Shown: piece after piece, positions 1 through 5,013 of the stretch
How the letters are laid out: the number at the start of each line of letters is the position of its first letter
Position numbering within the stretch: position 1 is the stretch's first letter
DNA from: JALZAQ01 sp038253885
GTDB lineage: Bacteria; Gemmatimonadota; Gemmatimonadetes; Gemmatimonadales; Gemmatimonadaceae
Assembly (NCBI GenBank): GCA_038253885.1
Contig: JBBSGP010000113.1
Span: forward strand, 1-5,493
DNA: 5,493 bases
Reading direction: 5' to 3'
Position numbers and translations under genes: made by a program
Notes under the pieces: model-generated
Database searches by the model: none
What the model saw: the letters and a program-made list of their open reading frames with translations, nothing else
What the model was told of the DNA's origin: nothing

Positions 1-1
1 C

Positions 2-280
2 CGCCAGGGCACTCCGGCCGGCTGGTTCGAGCTCCAGCAACATCGCGATCGCTCGACCGAGGTCGTCTATTTCGGCCTGCTCCCCGAGTACATGGGTAAG
101 GGGCTCGGCAAGCACATGCTGTCGGCGGCCGTCGAGGAGGCGTGGGCCACGGGCGCCGAGCGCGTCTGGCTGCACACGTGCTCGCTCGACAGCCCGCGCG
201 CACTCCCCAACTACCTGAAGCGCGGCTTTCGACCCTACAAGGAAGAGCGCTACAACGTCGCTCTCCCGACGGATGACTGA
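2..280 (+). CDS. GNAT family N-acetyltransferase, C-terminal part (5'-truncated)
   Basis: The frame is open from the left edge and ends at TGA 278-280, giving 92 residues. The gene therefore starts upstream of the window; the ATG at 92 lies inside the fold and is not a credible start. The visible part matches the second half of a GCN5-related acetyltransferase. There is a beta-strand/turn VVYFGLLPEY, then the acetyl-CoA pyrophosphate-binding loop MGKGLGK (a Q/R-x-x-G-x-G/A type motif A) leading into helix HMLSAAVEEAW. Next come strand ERVWLHTCSLD and the motif B region ALPNYLKRGFRPYKEE, where the N-Y-x-x-R-G-F pattern is typical. Such enzymes move an acetyl group from acetyl-CoA to an amine in the cytoplasm; the substrate cannot be told from this fragment. 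The gene converges on the helicase gene, with 43 bases between the two stop codons. The family is secure, the specificity unknown. Confidence 0.9.
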   Translation, partial: RQGTPAGWFELQQHRDRSTEVVYFGLLPEYMGKGLGKHMLSAAVEEAWATGAERVWLHTCSLDSPRALPNYLKRGFRPYKEERYNVALPTDD

Positions 281-283
281 GGT

Positions 284-313
284 GGGGCGGTTCCGGAATT
301 CCGGGACCCTCCC
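284..313. terminator. Hairpin between convergent genes, possible bidirectional terminator
   Basis: The 43-base gap between two converging stop codons is almost filled by one inverted repeat. The core is the perfect 12-base palindrome CCGGAATTCCGG at 293-304. It extends outward through a T/G pair (292/305) and GGT/ACC (289-291 with 306-308). After one C/C mismatch and a G/T pair it continues with GGG (284-286) pairing with CCC (311-313). The loop would be AATT. No T-run follows on either strand, so this is not a classical intrinsic terminator. Its position suggests that it ends or insulates both transcripts, as U-tract-less hairpins are proposed to do in some high-GC bacteria. Confidence 0.5.
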
Positions 314-323
314 GCTGTAGCTC

Positions 324-3011
324 TCAGCCGCGCTTCCTGCGCCCTCTGGAGAATCGGCCTCCGCCGGGCGCGCCGCCGCGACCACGCCCGCCTCCCCCCC
401 TTTTCCCACGGCCGCGATCATCGCGAGCGCGCAGGGCATCGCGTTGCTCGTCGCGCCGTTTCTGCTCCCCGTACTCGGCGCGACTGATCTCTTCGGGCGT
501 CCACGGCTGGTCCAGGAGCTCCTGCACTTCCCCGAGCGTCGCGCCGCGCACCGCCCCGCGCTGGCCACGCGGAACGACAAAGCGAAGAGGCCGGTCGAGA
601 TGGGGGAGCTCGCTCTCCGCCAGCGTGCGCGCGAGCTTTTCGGGGAGGCGCAGACGTGCCACTCCGCCGGTCCCCTCTTCGACATCGTACTCGATCGGCA
701 CCTTCTTCTCCCGAACTGTCGTCTCGTCCGGAAGCGCCAGATAGCGTTCGCGCGTGGCGCGAGGCACGAAGTCATCGGAATCGAGGCCGAGGTCCGCGAG
801 ATGGAAATCGTGGAGCGTCGTCACGGCCCGGAGGCGGTCCTCGTAGAACGCGGTGAGCTCCGAGAGCCCGAGCCTCGCGGTCGTCCCTCCGGATCGCCGA
901 TGAACCTCGCGCAGCTCCTCGATCGCCGGCCGGTTGCGCTTGACGGCCAGGTGCCGCGCATCGAAGCGCGCCAGCGCGAGGGCGAGCGCGTGCCGCGCCT
1001 CGTCCGCCATCTCCGGCGGAAACTCGTCGAGCGGAACGATCTCGCGCTCGAGCTCGAAGCCGAAATACTCGACCCGCCGGCGCAGCACGAGCGGTGACCG
1101 CTTCCGGCCGGCGTCGTAAAGCAGCTCCGACTCTCCATGAGTGGCGTACTTGCGGATGAGGTCGAGGGGGATCTGTGTCCCCTCGATGGCCGCGCGCGGA
1201 ATCCCGTTGCGGTCGGCGAAGTAACGGAGCTCGCCCGCGACAGCGCCCCAGCTCCCGCACACGCTCGTCTTCGAGACACGCGCCTCATCGCCATCCTTCG
1301 TCTGCTCGTCGATCACGAGATCGAAGGGCATGAAGCGGGCGAGCAGGTCGGCGAGCTTCCGCAAGATCTGGTCGCCGGCCGGCGGCATGTCCGTCGGCAG
1401 GGGCAGCTCCAGATTCCGGTAGATGCTCGCCATTCCGAGCGCCGCGTCCTCGACCGACTTGACGAGCGCGCCGCGCTCCTCTGCCCACTCGTGCACGCGA
1501 TCATCGAAGAGGTGACGCGGTAGTCCGTAGACCTCGCCTGGATAGCCCGCCTGGCGAAATGCCTCCGCGTAGAGGTTGTAGGCGGTGAGGTTGTCGCTGC
1601 CCGGCACGATCACGCCAGCAAGATCGCGGTCCTCGCGCGTCATGCGGTGCAGCGACTCGATCGACGCCATCACCGCGAGATGGGGAATCAGATCGTCGTC
1701 CGCATTCACGAGCAGCTCCGCCCACGCCCGATCCACGGGCATGGCTTCGACGGCCTTCCCGTACGCCGACAGCCGGCCGCGCTCGTCGATGATCCCGCGA
1801 TGCTCGAGCAGCTTCACGGCCTCCACGTACGCCTGCCGGTCGAGCGACACCGGTAGATCCAGCTCGTCCGCGCGGACGCCGAGGTCGGCACAGGTCATGG
1901 CCACGCGCTCGGAGTCACCGGCGAGCTGGAACTCGGGCTCCGTGGGACGCAGCGAGGCGAACCGGATGTCGCGGTCCGACAGGATGAAGACGCGGCCCCC
2001 CTCGACCCGACCATGAACCCGCCCCGCCATCTGGAGGATCTCATTCGCCCCGAGGTGGAGGCGCGTCAGCACGTTCTTTCCGCGCTCGATGATGTTGGTG
2101 AACCGCGTGTCGTCGATGACCACCGTGTCCAGTCCGGCGACGTTGAGAGCGCTCTGCCCGGCCGCCGTCATCGCCAGCACATAGGGCTTCCGCACCTCTC
2201 CCTCGAGAAAGGGTCGAATCACCCGGATCGGCTCGCCGCCGTGGTAGAACGCCGCCTCGATGCGCGGCGCCCGGGCGCGCACTGCCGCGGCCGCCTGCTC
2301 CACTCCGGCGCGCGTCGGTAGGAAGACGCCAACCCCGCGCCGCTCGCGAGTCACTTCCTTCAGGAAGCGCTCGTCGAGAAAGTCCAGCGGCTGCCTGGCC
2401 AGGACCACGACCTTGGCCGCTTTGGCGGGGTCGAAGGCGCGCGTCTCCAGCACGGCATCCGAGCTGAGGTAGCGCGCGTAGAACCTCGGGTCCACGGTCG
2501 CCGACAGCCAGATGAACCGACAGCCAACGCGCTTGCCGAGCGCCAGGCAGAGCTCCAGCTCGGCGGACGTCTGATGGATCTCGTCGACGACCAGCGTGTC
2601 CTGGCGCAGGATGTCGCCATCCTGAAACCAGCGCCGAGCAATCCCGGTCGTCACGATCACGACATTCCAGGACGGCGTCTCGGGAGTGGCTTCCCGCTCG
2701 CGGTTCACCACCCCGACCGCGAGTTGATCGGTACCGAGGATCGTCTCGGCGATCGGCCGGATGGCCAACGTCTTTCCTGTGCCCGTTCCGGCGACGATGC
2801 CGAATCCTTTCCCCGCTCGCGCGAGCTCGTGGATCTCCGCGCCGTGCTCCCGCTCGAGCAGCGTCGGGAGATGAAGGCCCATCGCCAGCTCGATGGTCTC
2901 GCACGCGGCGCGCGTGGGCGCGATGACGATCACGCGTCCCGTGCTGGGCTCGGCAGCGAGAAAGCGCTCCCGGTCGGGCGGTAGGTAGTGGTCGCGAACC
3001 GGTCGGATCAT
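324..3011 (-). CDS. DEAH-type (DEIH) ATP-dependent RNA helicase, HrpA/HrpB-like, with Gly/Arg-rich tail
   Basis: Superfamily 2 helicase expected to use ATP to remodel RNA or RNA-protein complexes in the cytoplasm. Numbered from ATG 3011 (895 residues), it shows Walker A AGTGTGKT 74-81, a motif Ib-like VTTGIARR 120-127, DEIH 143-146 (motif II), SAT 170-172 (motif III), FLPTR 230-234, a motif V-like TAAGQSALNV 282-291 and QMAGRVHGR 327-335 (motif VI, with arginine finger). A helicase-associated HA2-like region (about 390-455) follows, then SDNLTAYNLY 472-481, a possible OB-fold region (about 580-635), an unassigned C-terminal region, and a basic Gly/Arg tail from about 851. Length is close to HrpB (about 800-840) and shorter than HrpA (about 1300), but I do not recognise either C-terminal signature. 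An in-frame TTG at 3029 would add six residues. Neither start has a good Shine-Dalgarno, and I prefer ATG. A motif Ia-like PTR segment lies before Walker A, which is unusual. Family secure; exact subfamily and RNA target unknown. Confidence 0.93.
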   Translation of the reverse strand: MIRPVRDHYLPPDRERFLAAEPSTGRVIVIAPTRAACETIELAMGLHLPTLLEREHGAEIHELARAGKGFGIVAGTGTGKTLAIRPIAETILGTDQLAVGVVNREREATPETPSWNVVIVTTGIARRWFQDGDILRQDTLVVDEIHQTSAELELCLALGKRVGCRFIWLSATVDPRFYARYLSSDAVLETRAFDPAKAAKVVVLARQPLDFLDERFLKEVTRERRGVGVFLPTRAGVEQAAAAVRARAPRIEAAFYHGGEPIRVIRPFLEGEVRKPYVLAMTAAGQSALNVAGLDTVVIDDTRFTNIIERGKNVLTRLHLGANEILQMAGRVHGRVEGGRVFILSDRDIRFASLRPTEPEFQLAGDSERVAMTCADLGVRADELDLPVSLDRQAYVEAVKLLEHRGIIDERGRLSAYGKAVEAMPVDRAWAELLVNADDDLIPHLAVMASIESLHRMTREDRDLAGVIVPGSDNLTAYNLYAEAFRQAGYPGEVYGLPRHLFDDRVHEWAEERGALVKSVEDAALGMASIYRNLELPLPTDMPPAGDQILRKLADLLARFMPFDLVIDEQTKDGDEARVSKTSVCGSWGAVAGELRYFADRNGIPRAAIEGTQIPLDLIRKYATHGESELLYDAGRKRSPLVLRRRVEYFGFELEREIVPLDEFPPEMADEARHALALALARFDARHLAVKRNRPAIEELREVHRRSGGTTARLGLSELTAFYEDRLRAVTTLHDFHLADLGLDSDDFVPRATRERYLALPDETTVREKKVPIEYDVEEGTGGVARLRLPEKLARTLAESELPHLDRPLRFVVPRGQRGAVRGATLGEVQELLDQPWTPEEISRAEYGEQKRRDEQRDALRARDDRGRGKRGGGGRGRGGAPGGGRFSRGRRKRG
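387..407 (-). other. G-quadruplex-capable tract in the helicase tail codons
   Basis: Read on the - (coding) strand, the tract is GGG, AAAA, seven G, A, GG, C, GGG. This satisfies four runs of at least three G separated by 1-7 bases. It encodes Gly-Lys-Arg-Gly-Gly-Gly-Gly inside the Gly/Arg-rich tail and uses GGG and GGA codons. It is on the sense strand, so the mRNA could fold as well as the DNA. The A4G7 homopolymer is also prone to slippage or sequencing error. Folding is inferred, not shown. Confidence 0.4.
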
Positions 3012-3059
3012 GGGCCATCGAAGGTGCAAGGGGAGAGCCGGGAATGATCCGACAACGAG

Positions 3060-3093
3060 AAAGGACCGGAAACGATGGCGTCTCCGGTCCCTT
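3060..3093 (-). terminator. Intrinsic terminator of the secreted-protein operon
   Basis: On the + strand, GGACCGGA (3063-3070) pairs perfectly with TCCGGTCC (3083-3090). Inside, after an A/C mismatch, ACG (3072-3074) pairs with CGT (3079-3081) around the four-base loop ATGG. Read in the direction of the operon (- strand), the hairpin starts 24 bases after the stop codon of the repeat protein. It is followed by TTTCTCGTT, a moderately T-rich tail. This is the layout of a Rho-independent terminator for the - strand genes. The helicase start lies only about 50 bases (ATG) or 31 bases (TTG) further on. Confidence 0.75.
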
Positions 3094-3116
3094 GTCGCAC
3101 GCGTGAGCGGCCTACG

Positions 3117-3926
3117 TCACGGGACGACGCGCACCACTTTACCGTGATCGTAGAACTCGACCTTGTCAGCACGACCGTCGCCGTCGGTATCCGTCCAGAC
3201 CTGCAACACCTCTCCGGCCGCATTCGACCAGACGGCGCGATTGTCGGCATAGGTGACCGACGTGACCGAGCTCCCGAGCCACTGCGTCACCTCGGGGAGG
3301 ACTCGTCCCTGCTGGTACTCTGTCGCGTCAAGCATCGACGGCAATGAGAGGTGCGCGTCGCCGGCGCGGGCGTCGGCAGCGTGGGCGTCGGCAGCGTGGG
3401 CGTCGGCAGCGTGGGCGTCGGCAGCGTGGGCGTCGGCAGCGTGGGCGTCGGCAGCGTGGGCGTCGGCAGCGTGGGCGTCGGCAGCGTGGGCGTCAGCAGC
3501 GTGGGCGTCAGCAGCGTGGGACGCATCACGAGCGGCGCGCTGGTCTTTCTCGCGATCGTCACGATGCTCGCCCCGGGCGCGATCGTCGTCGTCATCATGC
3601 TTACCGCGAGCGCGATCGTCGTCATTGTCTCCGTGCTTGTCCTTCTTCCACTTCTTTCCCTTCTGCTTTCCGAAGCCGTCGTCGCCGTAGATGACGCGCG
3701 CGTTGGCCGGCACGTTGTGGGTGGCAGTGGCGCAATCCGTCGGCGCCGACTGCTGGCCAGGTGGCACACCGTCGATCCAGACGCGGCACATTCCGGCCGG
3801 AGGATGCTGCCCGGGCGGCACGACGTCATGATTTCTCGCATGCCCGTGTCCCTGCGCCTGCGCCATCATCGGGAGTGCCGCGAGCGCGGCACCAGTCGCG
3901 AACGTTCTGAAACCGAATCCCTTCAT
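3117..3926 (-). CDS. Secreted protein with GMCR-W-DGVP module, ten HAADA repeats and EF-hand-like loop; function unknown
   Basis: 269 residues with a strong Shine-Dalgarno (GGAGG at 3932-3936, five bases before ATG). Residues 1-24 form a signal peptide (KGFGFR, hydrophobic core, then AQA), so the protein is exported. The mature start QGHGHARNH is His-rich. Residues 42-82 hold a module, PPAGMCRVWIDGVP ... PTDCATA ... ARVIYGD, with Cys47 and Cys65; the protein encoded just upstream has the same module. A Lys-, Asp- and Arg-rich linker (about 87-136) contains two DDDRARG(K/E)H copies 11 residues apart. Residues 137-186 are ten uninterrupted copies of HAADA, followed by a decayed copy, RAGDA. The C-terminal part (about 204-269) has YADNRAVWSNAAGEVLQVW and then DTDGDGRADKVE (246-257), which fits the D-x-D-x-D-G-x-x-D calcium loop with Glu at position 12. 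It is the last gene of the operon. I do not recognise a named family. Metal binding is a reasonable inference, not an observation. Confidence 0.88.
   Translation of the reverse strand: MKGFGFRTFATGAALAALPMMAQAQGHGHARNHDVVPPGQHPPAGMCRVWIDGVPPGQQSAPTDCATATHNVPANARVIYGDDGFGKQKGKKWKKDKHGDNDDDRARGKHDDDDDRARGEHRDDREKDQRAARDASHAADAHAADAHAADAHAADAHAADAHAADAHAADAHAADAHAADAHAADARAGDAHLSLPSMLDATEYQQGRVLPEVTQWLGSSVTSVTYADNRAVWSNAAGEVLQVWTDTDGDGRADKVEFYDHGKVVRVVP
3369..3518 (-). repeat. Ten-unit 15-bp in-frame tandem repeat coding HAADA
   Basis: The unit on the coding strand is CACGCTGCCGACGCC. Eight units are identical. The two nearest the N-terminus (about 3489-3518) carry the same single change, GCC to GCT, which leaves the Ala unchanged. 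A decayed eleventh unit (coding RAGDA) follows on the C-terminal side, about 3354-3368. Identity at silent positions points to recent copying by slippage or recombination, so copy number is probably variable between strains. Confidence 0.97.
3577..3623. repeat. Two-copy 33-bp-spaced repeat in the charged linker
   Basis: GCGCGATCGTCGTC occurs at 3577-3590 and again at 3610-3623, exactly 33 bases apart. It keeps the frame and encodes the two DDDRARG(K/E)H segments of the charged linker. A shorter related piece, CGCGATCGTCA, lies at about 3551-3561. This looks like an older, more diverged internal duplication than the HAADA array. Confidence 0.7.
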
Positions 3927-3931
3927 GCGAG

Positions 3932-3937
3932 CCTCCA
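3932..3937 (-). promoter_or_regulatory. Shine-Dalgarno of the repeat protein, just after the upstream stop
   Basis: TGGAGG on the - strand lies five bases before ATG 3926. Its upstream end is one base from the TAA (3939-3941) of the preceding gene. Ribosomes ending the first gene would sit on this site, so translational coupling of the two secreted proteins is likely. Confidence 0.85.
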
Positions 3938-3938
3938 G

Positions 3939-4376
3939 TTAGTACGGTCGGTTATCCAGCGAGAATGGATGTCTGATCATAGTACCGATGTCGGGCTTGC
4001 GCGGCTTGTCGGAGCCAGGCTTCTTCTCGGTTGGCCGGCCGCCGCTGTCGCGTTCGGCTCCAGCACGAGAAGGTGGAACGAAGTGCGGCGTCGGCATGAT
4101 CGGACCGGGAAGTCGCGTCGCCGTCACGTGAGTGGTGTCTCCGAAGAGAACGCGCGCGTTGTTCGGGCGACGGCGGATGGCGGTCGCGCAATCGGTTGGC
4201 GCCGGCTGGTGATCCGCCGGCACGCCGTCGATCCAGATGCGGCACATGCCAGGAGGCGGACGATCGCCAGCCGAAACGCGCTCGCCCGCTGGCGCCGGAG
4301 CGGCGGACTGCGCGTGCAATAATCCGCCGCTCGCCACGAGACCGGCCAGGACGAGTGCGATGTGGGTATGGATCAT
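3939..4376 (-). CDS. Small secreted protein with GMCR-W-DGVP two-cysteine module; function unknown
   Basis: 145 residues. The ATG at 4376 has a good Shine-Dalgarno (GGAGA at 4381-4385). Residues 1 to about 23 form a signal peptide (MIHTHIALVLAGLVASGG, then LLHAQ), so the product is exported. A short Ala/Pro spacer leads to the module at 40-80: PPPGMCRIWIDGVP ... PAPTDCATA ... NNARVLFGD, with Cys45 and Cys63. It aligns without gaps to the downstream protein, with 28 of 41 residues identical and the same 18-residue cysteine spacing. The remaining 65 residues are Pro-, Lys- and Arg-rich with no motif I know, and are probably disordered. It is the first gene of a two-gene operon, with 12 bases before the next ATG. 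The shared, evenly spaced cysteines suggest a disulfide, which is inference. I recall similar short P-P-x-G-x-C-R-x-W motifs in uncharacterised secreted bacterial proteins but cannot name a family. Confidence 0.85.
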   Translation of the reverse strand: MIHTHIALVLAGLVASGGLLHAQSAAPAPAGERVSAGDRPPPGMCRIWIDGVPADHQPAPTDCATAIRRRPNNARVLFGDTTHVTATRLPGPIMPTPHFVPPSRAGAERDSGGRPTEKKPGSDKPRKPDIGTMIRHPFSLDNRPY

Positions 4377-4380
4377 CTTA

Positions 4381-4385
4381 TCTCC
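4381..4385 (-). promoter_or_regulatory. Shine-Dalgarno of the first operon gene
   Basis: GGAGA on the - strand, four bases before ATG 4376, supports this start over any internal one. Confidence 0.7.
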
Positions 4386-4421
4386 GGTGCATCGCCGACA
4401 GAGCGCCGGCGCATCCTAGGA

Positions 4422-4438
4422 ATGCACGGAGGGTGCCA
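4422..4438 (-). promoter_or_regulatory. Candidate sigma-54-type (-24/-12) promoter for the secreted operon
   Basis: On the - strand the sequence TGGCACCCTCCGTGCAT fits the TGGCAC-N5-TTGC pattern with a single mismatch (GTGC for TTGC). The GG and GC doublets have the required spacing. Transcription would start near 4412, leaving about 36 bases before ATG 4376, which suits the gene. GG-N10-GC matches are common in GC-rich DNA and part of the match overlaps the small dyad GCAC-N5-GTGC. No upstream activator site was identified. Confidence 0.3.
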
Positions 4439-4525
4439 GGGCTCGAAGCCAGCGGAAGTTGCATAAGTGGTTGTGGCATGCTGGCTTAGCTGATGAGGCC
4501 AGTCTCGGCGCGACGCTCCTCCTGT

Positions 4526-4556
4526 CACTCTTTCAGGACAACTGTCCCGTCGAGTG
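4526..4556. promoter_or_regulatory. Nested inverted repeat in the divergent intergenic region
   Basis: CACTC (4526-4530) pairs with GAGTG (4552-4556), and inside it GGACA (4536-4540) pairs with TGTCC (4543-4547) around AC. The region 4377-4662 (286 bases) contains no convincing gene. This dyad lies between the two divergent promoters and could be a protein-binding site or a transcript hairpin. Evidence is symmetry and position only. Confidence 0.3.
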
Positions 4557-4598
4557 GAGTCACCGAATGATTCCGGACTGCATGGCATCGGAATGCCC

Positions 4599-4627
4599 TT
4601 GACCGAAGCGTCAGGCTGCGCTATTTA
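4599..4627 (+). promoter_or_regulatory. Candidate sigma-70-type promoter of the ArsR-AHSA1 operon
   Basis: TTGACC (4599-4604, five of six to the -35 consensus) is followed after exactly 17 bases by TATTTA (4622-4627), an imperfect -10. Transcription would begin near 4634. The -10 overlaps the first TATTTAACT repeat, so a repressor bound there would block polymerase. No Shine-Dalgarno is evident before the ArsR ATG. Confidence 0.45.
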
Positions 4628-4658
4628 ACTCGTAGGTATTTAACTGGTTGGTTTAACA
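4622..4658. promoter_or_regulatory. Probable ArsR operator: TATTTAACT direct repeats and imperfect dyad
   Basis: TATTTAACT occurs at 4622-4630 and 4637-4645, 15 bases apart. The second copy forms an imperfect dyad with the following GTTTAACA (4651-4658): TATTTAAC, six bases, GTTTAACA, with 7 of 11 pairs matching. This AT-rich patch stands out in GC-rich DNA, directly precedes the repressor gene and overlaps its candidate -10. ArsR-type repressors normally bind such dyads to regulate their own operon. Confidence 0.6.
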
Positions 4659-4662
4659 CGCC

Positions 4663-5013
4663 ATGCCGAGCAATCATCTCAGCTCCACGTTCTCGGCCCT
4701 CGCTGATCCCACGCGGCGCGCGATCCTCGCCCGTCTCGCCTCGGGCGAGGCGTCCGTCACCGAGCTCGCGGAGCCGTTCGCGATGAGCCTGCCCGCAATC
4801 TCCAAGCACCTCAAGGTGCTGCAGCGCGCCGGCCTCATCACGCAGGGTCGCCAGGCGCAGTGGCGGCCATGCCGGTTGTCCCCGGCTCCGCTCCGGGACG
4901 TGGCCGATTGGGTGGACGAGTATCGGCGGCACTGGGAGCAACGTCTCGATCGCCTCGACGATTACCTGCGTGAGCTGCAGCCACAGGAGAAAGGCCATGC
5001 CCGCAAGAGATGA
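4663..5013 (+). CDS. ArsR-family winged-helix transcriptional repressor, AHSA1-partner type
   Basis: 116 residues, the usual size for the family. Residues 7-25 (SSTFSALADPTRRAILARL) are the typical first helices with the D-P-T-R-R signature. The helix-turn-helix spans about 32-53 (VTELAEPFAMS, then LPAISKHLKVLQ as recognition helix). The wing is about 57-72 (GLITQGRQAQWRPCRL), and the C-terminal dimer helix contains WVDEYRRHWEQRLDRLDDYL. There is no ELCVCDL metal-binding motif and only one cysteine (Cys70). It is therefore not a classical arsenic or cadmium sensor and its signal is unknown. It should act as a cytoplasmic dimer repressing its own operon via the repeats at 4622-4658. The AHSA1 gene overlaps its last 17 bases. 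ATG 4663 is chosen because the conserved region begins at about residue 6. No clear Shine-Dalgarno is present. Confidence 0.93.
   Translation: MPSNHLSSTFSALADPTRRAILARLASGEASVTELAEPFAMSLPAISKHLKVLQRAGLITQGRQAQWRPCRLSPAPLRDVADWVDEYRRHWEQRLDRLDDYLRELQPQEKGHARKR
4985..4989 (+). promoter_or_regulatory. Shine-Dalgarno fixing the AHSA1-like start
   Basis: AGGAG inside the end of the ArsR gene lies seven bases before ATG 4997. It supports that start and a 17-base overlap with the ArsR gene, so the two are translated as a coupled pair. Confidence 0.8.

Noticed and set aside
444..1523. Two + strand open frames (444-1097, 1137-1523) opposite the helicase
   Set aside because: They are antisense to a gene with clear helicase motifs, have no family features, and are typical by-products of GC-rich codon use.
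2041..3018. - strand frame of 325 codons overlapping the helicase N-terminal half
   Set aside because: The translation is Arg/Ala/Gly-rich without motifs, while the overlapping frame contains the ordered helicase motifs.
3369..3518. Tandem repeats considered as a CRISPR array or an iteron origin
   Set aside because: Units are 15 bp, directly abutting with no spacers, and translate in frame inside a secreted protein.
3351..4322. Long + strand open frame opposite the secreted operon, with a VGVGS repeat protein
   Set aside because: The 15-bp repeat has no stop in any frame and its length is a multiple of three, so all frames stay open. The opposite strand has signal peptides, Shine-Dalgarno sites and paralogy; this frame has none.
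4481..4502. CTGGC ... GCCAG inverted repeat as a terminator or operator
   Set aside because: Only five base pairs with a 12-base loop and no T-run; expected by chance in GC-rich DNA.
4377..4662. tRNA or small RNA gene in the divergent gap
   Set aside because: No T-loop GGTTCGA-type motif, cloverleaf or strong hairpin with a T-run could be found.
4663..5013. ArsR-like gene as an arsenic or heavy-metal sensor
   Set aside because: No cysteine metal site, and the partner is an AHSA1-like protein instead of an arsenic or metal transport gene.
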